A stretch of DNA of 64,000 nucleotides from Polaromonas sp. GTDB lineage: Bacteria > Pseudomonadota > Gammaproteobacteria > Burkholderiales > Burkholderiaceae_C. Within the stretch, counting starts at the first letter, position 1; each line of letters opens with the position of its first letter. The stretch is from NCBI RefSeq assembly GCF_030680935.1, contig NZ_JAUXUP010000007.1, positions 1-64,000 of the forward strand, given 5' to 3'. A program made the translations under genes and the position numbers. Below the pieces are notes generated by a model that saw nothing but the letters and a program-made list of their open reading frames with translations, was not told the DNA's origin and did not search any database. Positions 26,382 to 33,706 of this stretch are shown piece after piece.

Positions 26382-27683
26382 ATGAGCGATCTTGGAATCA
26401 TGGCACTGCTGGTGCTGTCGCTGTTTCTGATTTTGGGCACCGGTGTCTGGATCGGACTGACGCTGTCGGGCGTGGCCTGGATAGGCATGCAGCTGTTTAC
26501 CACGCGCATGGCTGGCGACGCGATGGCAGTGACCATCTGGGGCTCGGCCTCCAGCTGGACACTGACCGCCCTGCCCCTGTTCATCTGGATGGGCGAGATT
26601 CTTTTTCGTACCCGTCTGTCGCAGGACATGTTCAAAGGCCTGGCACCCTGGATGCAGGCCCTGCCGGGCAGGCTGCTGCACACCAACGTGGTCGGTTGCA
26701 CGATTTTTGCCGCAGTGTCCGGCTCCAGCGCAGCCACCTGCGCGACCATCGGCAAGATGACCTTGCCCGAACTCACGCGGCGCGGCTACCCGGAGCACAT
26801 GGTGGTCGGCACGCTGGCCGGCGCCAGCACCTTGGGGCTGCTGATTCCACCGTCCATCATCATGATTGTGTACGGCGTGGCGGCGGAAGTGTCGATCGCC
26901 AAACTGTTCATTGCAGGGGTGTTTCCTGGCTTGTTGCTGGCGCTTCTTTTTTCGGGTTACATCGTCATTTGGGCCCTGCGCAACCCCGGCCAGATCCCCC
27001 CCCGGGACGGGAAGGCAACCCTGCTGCAAAAGCTCTCCGCTTCGCGTGCGCTGATACCGGTGGTGTTGCTGATCCTGTCCGTGCTGGGCTCGATCTACAC
27101 CGGCATCGCCACCGCCACCGAGGCGGCGGCCATTGGCGTCGTCGGCGCGCTGGTGATCTCGGCCCTGCAGGGTTCGCTGAGCTGGGCCACCTTCCGTGAC
27201 GCACTGATGGGCGCCACGCGCCTGTACTGCATGATCGCGCTGATTCTGGCCGGTGCGGCCTTTTTGACGCTCTCCATGGGCTACATCGGCCTGCCCCGCC
27301 ATCTGGCCGAATGGATAGGTTCGCTGGGCCTGAGCCAGGGGCAGCTGGTCCTGGCGCTGGCCTTGTTCTTCATACTGCTCGGCTGCTTTCTCGACGGCAT
27401 CTCCATGGTGGTGCTGACCATGGGTGTGCTGATGCCAACGATCCAGAAAGCCGGTATTGACCCGATCTGGTTTGGTATTTTTATCGTGCTGGTGGTTGAG
27501 ATGGCGCAGATCACCCCGCCCGTCGGCTTCAACCTGTTTGTATTGCAAGGCATGACAGGGCGCGAGCTGACCTGGATTGCAAAAGTCACATTGCCCATGT
27601 TTCTTCTGATGTGTCTCGCCGTGACGCTGGTGTACGTCTTTCCCGGCATCGTCACCTGGCTGCCCATGCAGATGAGCCGCTGA
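26382..27683 (+). CDS. TRAP transporter large permease DctM (operon B)
   Basis: 433-residue polytopic permease: LPLFIWMGEILFRTRLSQDM, SGSSAATCATIGKMTLPEL, GLLIPPSIIMIVYGVAAEV, EMAQITPPVGFNLFVLQGM. It is clearly similar to the DctM of operon A throughout, supporting duplication. It completes a second full TRAP transporter. crcB follows by 13 bases. Confidence 0.95.
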   Translation: MSDLGIMALLVLSLFLILGTGVWIGLTLSGVAWIGMQLFTTRMAGDAMAVTIWGSASSWTLTALPLFIWMGEILFRTRLSQDMFKGLAPWMQALPGRLLHTNVVGCTIFAAVSGSSAATCATIGKMTLPELTRRGYPEHMVVGTLAGASTLGLLIPPSIIMIVYGVAAEVSIAKLFIAGVFPGLLLALLFSGYIVIWALRNPGQIPPRDGKATLLQKLSASRALIPVVLLILSVLGSIYTGIATATEAAAIGVVGALVISALQGSLSWATFRDALMGATRLYCMIALILAGAAFLTLSMGYIGLPRHLAEWIGSLGLSQGQLVLALALFFILLGCFLDGISMVVLTMGVLMPTIQKAGIDPIWFGIFIVLVVEMAQITPPVGFNLFVLQGMTGRELTWIAKVTLPMFLLMCLAVTLVYVFPGIVTWLPMQMSR

Positions 27684-27696
27684 ACGAGGCAAGGCC

Positions 27697-28092
27697 ATGC
27701 CACTGCTGTCATCGGCTTTTGCCATCTGCCTGGGCGCCAGTGTGGGCGCGTTGGCGCGCTGGGGCTTGGGTCTGTGGCTCAGCCCCGGTGGCCTGATTCC
27801 CTGGGGAACCCTGGCCGCCAACCTGCTGGGCGGCTACCTGGTCGGTGTGTGTGTGGCAACGTTTCAATCCATGCCGCAGATGGACCCGGTCTGGCGCCTG
27901 CTTCTGGTCACCGGCTTTCTGGGTGCGCTGACCACCTTCTCCACCTTTTCGTCCGAAGTGATTGCCATGCTGCAGCAGCAACGTTACGCCCTGGCGGTGG
28001 GTACGGCGACATTACACCTGTTCGGCTCGCTGTTGCTGACTGTGGCGGGCATCAAGAGCGCTCTGTTTTTGATAGCTGCGCGCGCACAGTAA
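27697..28092 (+). CDS. crcB: Fluoride-specific ion channel CrcB/Fluc
   Basis: 131 residues, four helices: ICLGASVGALARWGL, LAANLLGGYLVG, GFLGALTTFSTFSSEVI with the conserved TFSTFS. It exports fluoride as a dual-topology dimer. It follows dctM by 13 bases and may read through from the TRAP operon; no fluoride riboswitch was seen upstream. The last residues (FLIAARAQ) are encoded by a family A repeat (28066-28122), which supplies the C-terminus and stop codon. Confidence 0.92.
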   Translation: MPLLSSAFAICLGASVGALARWGLGLWLSPGGLIPWGTLAANLLGGYLVGVCVATFQSMPQMDPVWRLLLVTGFLGALTTFSTFSSEVIAMLQQQRYALAVGTATLHLFGSLLLTVAGIKSALFLIAARAQ

Positions 28093-28122
28093 GCATGGGC
28101 CAGGGGCTAATTTGGCTTAAAA
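28066..28122 (+). repeat. Dispersed repeat family A, copy 4
   Basis: TTTTTGATAGCTGCGCGCGCA, then AAGCATGGGCCAGGGGCTAA and TTTGGCTTAAAA, a full-length plus-strand copy. Its left part encodes the crcB C-terminus and stop; the rest is intergenic. Confidence 0.8.
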
Positions 28123-28255
28123 ACCAGAAAGGTAGCCGCTGCGAGGTTGCCGCGCCAGTTCCTATCAGCCGAAGCATTGAACAGTTTCTGCCGCTATCTG
28201 AGAACCCGTCTAGTGGTTCATGTCAGTACTTGCTTTGCATTCGGGCTGGCGCAGC

Positions 28256-28305
28256 AGTCTGACGCGTGGTGGACTGACGCGGCATGACTGTCCATTGGTC
28301 AGACT
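28256..28305. repeat. Long-loop inverted repeat at the end of a membrane-protein gene
   Basis: AGTCTGAC (28256-28263) pairs perfectly with GTCAGACT (28298-28305), 34-base loop, overlapping the stop of the minus-strand gene at 28304. Possible 3'-end hairpin; weak evidence. The rest of the 28093-28303 gap shows nothing else. Confidence 0.3.
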
Positions 28306-28702
28306 ACTCTTTGGGGCGCCAAAACAGAAACGCGCAGGCAAAAAACACCATGAACACAAAATCGTTCAACCCATAAATGCCGTAGAAAGCGCCCGCAAAA
28401 AAGTCATTGGCATAAAGCTGCTTGAGGCTGTTTTCTGACAGCCACCTGGCCCAAACCACGACATACACCAGTTTCTCGAACGCAAACGCAGCCATGAGCC
28501 ATTTGATGTCCGAACGGATGGTCGCCGCGCCCAGATAGGCCAGGCCCCACACCACAATCATGAGAAGCCCGAAGTTAGACATCACCACCGGGTCAGCAGT
28601 GTTGATCGCAGAATTGGTGAACGCCCGCGAAAACACAAGAACACCGCCGATGTTCATGAGTCCAGCTGCGATCAGCCCCGCTTTGACAAAATGTGTGTTC
28701 AT
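28304..28702 (-). CDS. Small four-helix membrane protein of unknown function
   Basis: 132 residues with four predicted transmembrane helices (about 5-25, 43-62, 67-88, 108-128). The sequence has conserved-looking features (NIGGVLVFSRAFTN, YGLNDFVFMVFFACAFLFWRP) but I do not recognise the family. It lies after the cox/xdhC operon on the same strand, 36 bases downstream, so it may be its last gene. No catalytic motif. Confidence 0.7.
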   Translation of the reverse strand: MNTHFVKAGLIAAGLMNIGGVLVFSRAFTNSAINTADPVVMSNFGLLMIVVWGLAYLGAATIRSDIKWLMAAFAFEKLVYVVVWARWLSENSLKQLYANDFFAGAFYGIYGLNDFVFMVFFACAFLFWRPKE

Positions 28703-28738
28703 GCGTTTACGCCGATGAATGCATGCGGTGTGATCCAG

Positions 28739-29827
28739 CTAGCCGGCATTGAAGGGCACCCGGGCCACGTCACACACCAGCTCACCGGCATCGTTGCCCA
28801 GCACCGCACGTTCGTTCTTGGCCTGCGCCACTTCCATGTCGCGTGGCAGCACCACGCCGTTTTTCACGGCCAGTACTTCGGCCATCACACTGACGGCAAT
28901 TTCTGGCGGGGTTTTGCTGCCGATGTAGATGCCTATAGGCCCGCGCAGGCGTGCCAGGGCGGCTTCGTTCAGGCCGAAGTGTTCGGCCATGCGTTGATGG
29001 CGCGTTTCGTTGTTGCGGCGCGAGCCGATGGCGCCTATGTAAAACGCGTCGGTGCCCAGGGCTTCCATCAGCGCCAGGTCGTCAAGCTTGGGATCGTGCG
29101 TCAATGCAATCACGCAGCTGCGCCTGTCGGGCTTGAAGGCGATGACCACATCGTCGGGCATGTCGCTGAGCACTTTGGCGCCTGCCACAGACCAGGCGCT
29201 GCGGTATTCTTCGCGCGGGTCACACACCGTCACGGCAAAGCCGCTGAACAGCGCCATGGTGGCCAGGTATTCAGTGAGCTGGCCGGCGCCTATCAGCAAC
29301 ATGCGGTACTCGGGGCCAAAGGTGTTGACCAGCTCAGTGCTGGAGACACTGAGTTCTGCCGGCGCCGTGGCAGTCGCCAGCGTCACCGCACCATCGCTCA
29401 GGCGTACGCTGCGTTGCATCAATTGCCCGGCTTCCAGCGCCCGGACCAGTTCAGCCAGCACGGTGGCCTCGGGGTCGTATTCCAGCAGCAGCTCCAGCGT
29501 ACCTCCGCAAGGCAGGCCAAAGCGGTGCGCTTCGTCGGCGGTGATGCCGTATTTGACAAAAGTGGGTGGGCCGGACGGAATCGTTTTGCTTTCTGCGCCC
29601 GCACCAGTCGCCGCATAGGCCTGGGTATAGCGGTAAATCAGGTCGTCTTCAATACAGCCGCCCGAGACAGAGCCGACCACCGCGCCGTCTTCACACAGCG
29701 CCATGATGGAGCCCACTGGCCGGGGCGACGAACCCCAGGTGCGCACCACGGTGGCCAGCAAGGCGCGTTTGCCCGCTGCACGCCAGTCGCGCAGGGTACG
29801 CAGCACCATGACATCGAGGTTTTCCAT
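28739..29827 (-). CDS. XdhC/CoxI family molybdenum-hydroxylase maturation protein
   Basis: 362 residues. The N-terminal XdhC_CoxI domain has VVRTWGSSPRPVGSIMAL and GSVSGGCIEDDLI with the conserved Cys. The C-terminal Rossmann domain has YRMLLIGAGQLTEYLA, VTVCDPREEYR and DAFYIGAIGSRRN. XdhC-type proteins bind the molybdenum cofactor and help sulfuration and insertion into xanthine/CO dehydrogenases. Start 29827 gives MENLDVMVLRTLRDW directly before the conserved core. It lies downstream of coxG in the operon. Confidence 0.9.
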   Translation of the reverse strand: MENLDVMVLRTLRDWRAAGKRALLATVVRTWGSSPRPVGSIMALCEDGAVVGSVSGGCIEDDLIYRYTQAYAATGAGAESKTIPSGPPTFVKYGITADEAHRFGLPCGGTLELLLEYDPEATVLAELVRALEAGQLMQRSVRLSDGAVTLATATAPAELSVSSTELVNTFGPEYRMLLIGAGQLTEYLATMALFSGFAVTVCDPREEYRSAWSVAGAKVLSDMPDDVVIAFKPDRRSCVIALTHDPKLDDLALMEALGTDAFYIGAIGSRRNNETRHQRMAEHFGLNEAALARLRGPIGIYIGSKTPPEIAVSVMAEVLAVKNGVVLPRDMEVAQAKNERAVLGNDAGELVCDVARVPFNAG

Positions 29828-29861
29828 GGTTTTTCCTTTTACCAAATCGGCTGCAGGGCGC

Positions 29862-30452
29862 TCAACTGCCCAGCCAGACGGCCACCGCCAGCACCGCGGC
29901 GCCCACCACCCAGACCCACAGCGGGATCGCCGCTTTGGCTGGCGCGGCAAGCGGCGGCGTGTCGGTTTCAATCTCACCCATCACCATTTTGGCGGCATAA
30001 CTCTCGGGGTGCTGGCGCTGCATTTCTTCATCAAAACGTTTGAAAAAATCTTCCGCCATGGACTTGGCCGCGCCGTCGATCAGGCGTTGGCCCAGTTGCG
30101 CCACCTTGCCACCGACCGAGGCGTGCACGGTGTAAGACAACTCGCAACCGTCGTCATTCGGCGCCAGAACAACTTCGGCGCTGCCTTTGCCGAAACCGGC
30201 TACCCCGCCCTGCCCGTCAAACGACAGCTTGTAGCTGGCCGGCGGGTTGATGTCGCTGAGTGTGATCTTGCCGGTGAATTTGGCCGACACCGGGCCGATT
30301 TTCAGGGCCATCGCAATCGCGTACTGGTTCTCGCCGGTGGCCTCAACCTTGTCGCAGCCGGGAATGCAGGCCTTGAGCACGGCGGGATCGTTCAGTGCGT
30401 CCCAGGCCTGTTGTTGTGTCACGGCCAGTTGGCGGCTTCCTTGCATGTCCAT
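29862..30452 (-). CDS. coxG: CoxG family SRPBCC protein with C-terminal membrane anchor
   Basis: 196 residues. Residues about 1-145 are a CoxG/SRPBCC domain (VTQQQAWDALNDPAVLKACI, PGCDKVE, YTVHASVGGKVAQLGQRLID). A single C-terminal transmembrane helix (WVWVVGAAVLAVAVWLG) follows a Pro/Ala linker. In carboxidotrophs CoxG is implicated in anchoring CO dehydrogenase to the membrane. It lies between the coxE and xdhC genes. Confidence 0.9.
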   Translation of the reverse strand: MDMQGSRQLAVTQQQAWDALNDPAVLKACIPGCDKVEATGENQYAIAMALKIGPVSAKFTGKITLSDINPPASYKLSFDGQGGVAGFGKGSAEVVLAPNDDGCELSYTVHASVGGKVAQLGQRLIDGAAKSMAEDFFKRFDEEMQRQHPESYAAKMVMGEIETDTPPLAAPAKAAIPLWVWVVGAAVLAVAVWLGS

Positions 30453-30489
30453 TGTTTTTCCCTTTTCTAGTTGTCGGTTGGATACGAGA

Positions 30490-31674
30490 TCATTTTTTCA
30501 TCAGAGCCGCCAGACTGGCTGCCAGTTCCTCCAGCTTGCTTAAATTGTGAACCGCCAACATGCCGTGCGCGTTCGCATGTAACACCGCCGCGCCACGGGC
30601 CAGCGGAGCGTAACCGTCAAACCGCAGCAGCGGATTCAGCCAGAGCAGTCGGCGGCTGCGCCTGCGCAACCAGCCCAGTTCGCGCGCCAGATCGGCGGGC
30701 TCGCCGGTGTCCAGGCCGTCGCTGATGACCAGCACGATGGTGCGGCGCCCGACCAGCCGGCGCGCATGTTTCTCACGCAGGCTGACCAGCGAAGCGCCCA
30801 GTTGGGTGCCACCGGCAAAATCTTCAATCGCCGCGCTGGCGTGGGCCAGCATCTCGTCGGTGTCGGCCTGGCGGAAAGCGGGCGTCAAATCGGTGAGGTG
30901 CATTCCAAAGGCAAACACGTCACGCTGCGGATGGCGCCGGGTCGCGGCGTGCAAAAAGGCAAGCAGCAGGCGCGCATACCGCTCCATGGAACCTGACACA
31001 TCGACCAGCACCAGCAGAGGCAGGGCCTGCTCACGCCGCTGCAAACGGGGCAGGTGTATCAACTCGCCGCCGGTGCGTGCGGCCTGGTGCATCACGCCGG
31101 GCCAGTGCATGCGCGCACCACTGCTGGCGGGCCGGGTGCGGCGCGAGGCAAACATGGGCAGGGGCAATTTGATGTCGCGCGCCAGCCGCTCGACCAGCCG
31201 GTATTCAGTAGCCGACAGCGCATTGAAGTCGGCGTGTTGCAGGCGCTCAATGTCGCTGGCCGTCATCACCGCATCAAACTCGACCTTCTGGTCTTCGGTG
31301 GTGGGTTTGGCCTGCTGGCCAAATGCTTTTTGCGGCGCCAGCGCCTCGCGCACGCGCGGCCGGCGCTTGCTGGGCTCGGCCTTGCCTTCGGCGCTGGGCA
31401 GCAGTTGCGCAAGCAGCTTGTTGGCGACTTTCGGGTCCTGAAAATAGATGTCGAACAGCTCGCGGAACACCAGGCGGTCCTGCTCGCGGCTGATCATCAC
31501 CGCTTCAAACGCGGCGCCCAGGTCTTCCCGCTCGCTGATGCCGACGGCCAGCGCGGCCTCCTTGGCCAGACCGATGCGCTGGCTGTCCACCTTGACACCG
31601 GCGCGGCGCAGGGCGCGGCCAAAGCCGGCGATATTGTCGGCGAGCTTGCCGCCTCTTGAATCACCTAAAAGCAT
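30490..31674 (-). CDS. coxE: CoxE-like von Willebrand factor A domain protein
   Basis: 394 residues. The C-terminal half is a VWA domain with the MIDAS motif DVSGSM at about residue 222 and LVISDGLDTG; the N-terminal half is helical (DUF58/CoxE type). CoxE acts with the MoxR-type ATPase CoxD in maturation of the Mo-Cu or Mo site of CO-dehydrogenase-type enzymes. It lies just downstream of coxD; the intervening 87 bases hold an inverted repeat. Confidence 0.9.
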   Translation of the reverse strand: MLLGDSRGGKLADNIAGFGRALRRAGVKVDSQRIGLAKEAALAVGISEREDLGAAFEAVMISREQDRLVFRELFDIYFQDPKVANKLLAQLLPSAEGKAEPSKRRPRVREALAPQKAFGQQAKPTTEDQKVEFDAVMTASDIERLQHADFNALSATEYRLVERLARDIKLPLPMFASRRTRPASSGARMHWPGVMHQAARTGGELIHLPRLQRREQALPLLVLVDVSGSMERYARLLLAFLHAATRRHPQRDVFAFGMHLTDLTPAFRQADTDEMLAHASAAIEDFAGGTQLGASLVSLREKHARRLVGRRTIVLVISDGLDTGEPADLARELGWLRRRSRRLLWLNPLLRFDGYAPLARGAAVLHANAHGMLAVHNLSKLEELAASLAALMKK

Positions 31675-31691
31675 GAGTTTTCCCGCTAAAT

Positions 31692-31750
31692 CCGTTCGGG
31701 CTGAGCCTGTCTAAGCCTGCAAATCCCTTCGACAAGCTCAGCCCGAAGGG
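31692..31750. repeat. Dispersed repeat family C: inverted CGTTCGGGCTGAGC element
   Basis: CCGTTCGGGCTGAGCCTGTC (from 31692) and CTTCGACAAGCTCAGCCCGA (from 31728) are near-complementary arms around a short spacer, in the gap between coxD and coxE. Degenerate single arms also occur at 32853-32886 and inside mutL (47893-47924). I recognise this sort of sequence as a widespread short repeat of betaproteobacteria. Confidence 0.65.
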
Positions 31751-31761
31751 CGTGGGAGTTG

Positions 31762-32751
31762 TCATCCAGCAGTGGCCTCTTCCGGCTTGAGCAAGTCCAC
31801 CGCCAGCGCGTGTGTGAGCGCGGCCACATCCTCACGCTGCTTGAACAAAATGCCTGCTGTGTCGGCCACCACTTCCGGGTCCACCACCAGCGTGTCCAGT
31901 GCCACAAGGGCTTTGGCCCATTCCACGCTTTCGGCGATGCCGGGTGCGCGCTGGAAGGCATTGCCAAACGGCGAGCGGCGCAGGCGGTCCACAAACGCTG
32001 CAACCTGGGCGGAAAGCTGCTCACCCGCCTCGGGCACCTGGGCCCGGATGATTGCCAGCTCGCGGTCACGATCCGGATAGTCGAGCCAGTGGTAAAGACA
32101 GCGGCGTTTGACCGCGTCGTTGAGCTCGCGCGTGCGGTTGCTGGTCAAAATCGTCACAGGCGTCACGTTGGCGCGCACCGTGCCGATTTCGGGGATGCTG
32201 ACCTGGTACTCGCCCAGGTACTCGAGCAAAAAGGCCTCAAAAGGTTCATCGGCCCGGTCCACCTCGTCGATCAGCAACACCGCGCCGGGCGCCGGTGCTT
32301 GCAGGGCCTGGAGCAATGGGCGGCGTATCAAATAGCGGTCCTGGTACACCTCGCGCTCGACATCGGCCGGATTGCCGTGCCCGCCGCCGCCGGGCCGCCC
32401 CAAGGCGGTGGACGCCCCCTCGGGGGGCAGCGAGGACACGTCAGTGCCGAGCGTGGGGGCTCTTAACTCCACGGCACGCATGTGCAGCAACTGGGCCGCG
32501 TAGTTCCATTCGTACAGGGCCTCACGCTGCTCCAGCCCGTCGTAACACTGCAGGCGTATCAACTGCCGCTGCAGCGCCAGCGACAAGGCCTTGGCCAGCT
32601 CGGTCTTGCCGACACCGGGCTCACCTTCGAGCAGCAGTGGTCGCTGCAACTTGAGCGCCAGAAAAACTGCGGCAGCCAGCCGGCGGTCGGCAAAATAGCC
32701 GGCGCCCTGCAGCGCCTGCATCAGGGCATCAATCGTGGGAAAAATTGTCAT
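31762..32751 (-). CDS. coxD: CoxD/MoxR-type AAA+ ATPase with repeat-derived insertion
   Basis: 329 residues. Walker A EGEPGVGKTELAKAL near the N-terminus, Walker B VLLIDEVDRADEPFEAFLLE, and sensor ILTSNRTRELNDAVKRRCLY, as in MoxR ATPases. CoxD works with CoxE to build the CO-dehydrogenase metal centre. After YEWNYAAQLLHMRAVE comes a stretch of roughly 35 Gly/Pro/Ser-rich residues (LPPEGASTALGRPGGGG within) before VYQDRYLIRRPLLQAL. It is encoded by a GC-rich dispersed repeat and is absent from the usual family alignment as I remember it. The frame is intact. Confidence 0.9.
   Translation of the reverse strand: MTIFPTIDALMQALQGAGYFADRRLAAAVFLALKLQRPLLLEGEPGVGKTELAKALSLALQRQLIRLQCYDGLEQREALYEWNYAAQLLHMRAVELRAPTLGTDVSSLPPEGASTALGRPGGGGHGNPADVEREVYQDRYLIRRPLLQALQAPAPGAVLLIDEVDRADEPFEAFLLEYLGEYQVSIPEIGTVRANVTPVTILTSNRTRELNDAVKRRCLYHWLDYPDRDRELAIIRAQVPEAGEQLSAQVAAFVDRLRRSPFGNAFQRAPGIAESVEWAKALVALDTLVVDPEVVADTAGILFKQREDVAALTHALAVDLLKPEEATAG
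32391..32460. repeat. GC-rich dispersed repeat inserted in coxD
   Basis: CGGGCCGCCCCAAGGCGGTG, then GACGCCCCCTCGGGGGGCAG and GCGTGGGGGC: G/C-run hairpins of a type I recognise as interspersed repeats in Comamonadaceae. It lies in frame inside coxD and is read in the coding direction from its complementary strand. Confidence 0.65.
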
Positions 32752-32778
32752 CGGACCAGTTTAGTACTTGCCGCAGTC

Positions 32779-32836
32779 GCTATTATTTTTATAGCTTCTT
32801 GCGCCCGTCAACAAAGGGCTGGAGGCCAAAAAGGCT
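32779..32836 (+). repeat. Dispersed repeat family A, copy 5
   Basis: GCTATTATTTTTATAGCTTC, TTGCGCCCGTCAACAAAGGG and CTGGAGGCCAAAAAGGCTT: full-length copy in the 139-base gap between coxM and coxD. Confidence 0.8.
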
Positions 32837-32852
32837 TGCACACCGTCAGGGC

Positions 32853-32886
32853 AGAGGCTTGGGCAAGCCCAACCCGAACGGTGGGC
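32853..32886. repeat. Degenerate family C arm
   Basis: GAGGCTTGGGCAAGCCCAAC followed by CCGAACGGTGGG is a degenerate version of the arm seen at 31728-31750, next to a family A copy in the coxM-coxD gap. Confidence 0.4.
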
Positions 32887-32890
32887 ACCA

Positions 32891-33682
32891 TCAACCCAGC
32901 GCCTTCGCCACGCCCCGCTGCGCCTGTACGCTGATCAGGTTCGCGCGGTAGGCGGCGGTGGCGTGGATGTCGCTGTTCAGGTCCGTTGCATCAATCCTCA
33001 CAGCCGCTGCAGACTCGGGCGTGAAACTTTTGCTCAGCGCAGCTTCAAGCCCCTTGTGCCTGAACACACCGCTGGACGCGCCGGTGACAGCCACCCGCAC
33101 ACCTGCATCAAACTGCGCCACAAAAACCCCGACCAGCGCAAAACGCGAGGCCGGCTGCTTGAACTTCATGTAGGCCGCGCGTTTGGGAACCGGAAAGCTG
33201 ATCGCCGTGATCAGTTCGCCCTCTTCCAGCGCCGTGGCAAACATGCCAAGAAAGAAGTCATCGGCGGCAATTTTGCGCGTGGTGGTGTGCACGGTGGCGC
33301 CCAGCGCCAGCACTGCGCTGGGGTAACAGGCAGAAGGGTCGTTGTTGGCGACCGAACCGCCCAAAGTACCCATGGCGCGCACCTGCCGGTCGCCAATGTT
33401 GGCGGCCAGGTCGGCCAGCGCCGGCAGCACTGCCTTGACGTCTGCGTTGTTGGCCACGTCAAGGTGACGCGTCATGGCGCCAATGACAATGTTGTTGCCT
33501 TCGCGTTTGATACCGGTCAGCTCCTTGATGCCGCTCAGGTCAGCGAGCTGGTCCGGGCTGGACAGGCGCAGCTTCATCGATGCCAGCAGGGTCTGGCCGC
33601 CGGCCAGCGGTTTGGCGCCGTCCATGCTGAGCTTGGCCGCGGCTGCCAGGGAGGTGGGTCGTTCCAGGGTGAAGGGATACAT
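32891..33682 (-). CDS. coxM: CO-dehydrogenase-type FAD-binding medium subunit
   Basis: 263 residues. FAD_binding_5 fold: [32 protein letters not shown] (FAD pyrophosphate binding), [18 protein letters not shown] and the C-terminal CODH_FAD domain. It transfers electrons from the iron-sulfur subunit to an acceptor via FAD. Transcribed after coxL with a 24-base gap. Confidence 0.93.
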   Translation of the reverse strand: MYPFTLERPTSLAAAAKLSMDGAKPLAGGQTLLASMKLRLSSPDQLADLSGIKELTGIKREGNNIVIGAMTRHLDVANNADVKAVLPALADLAANIGDRQVRAMGTLGGSVANNDPSACYPSAVLALGATVHTTTRKIAADDFFLGMFATALEEGELITAISFPVPKRAAYMKFKQPASRFALVGVFVAQFDAGVRVAVTGASSGVFRHKGLEAALSKSFTPESAAAVRIDATDLNSDIHATAAYRANLISVQAQRGVAKALG

Positions 33683-33706
33683 GGTGGTTTTCTCCTTGGC
33701 TGTCTG

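Noticed and set aside
27683..27697. Fluoride riboswitch before crcB
   Set aside because: Only 13 bases separate dctM and crcB; no room for the fold.
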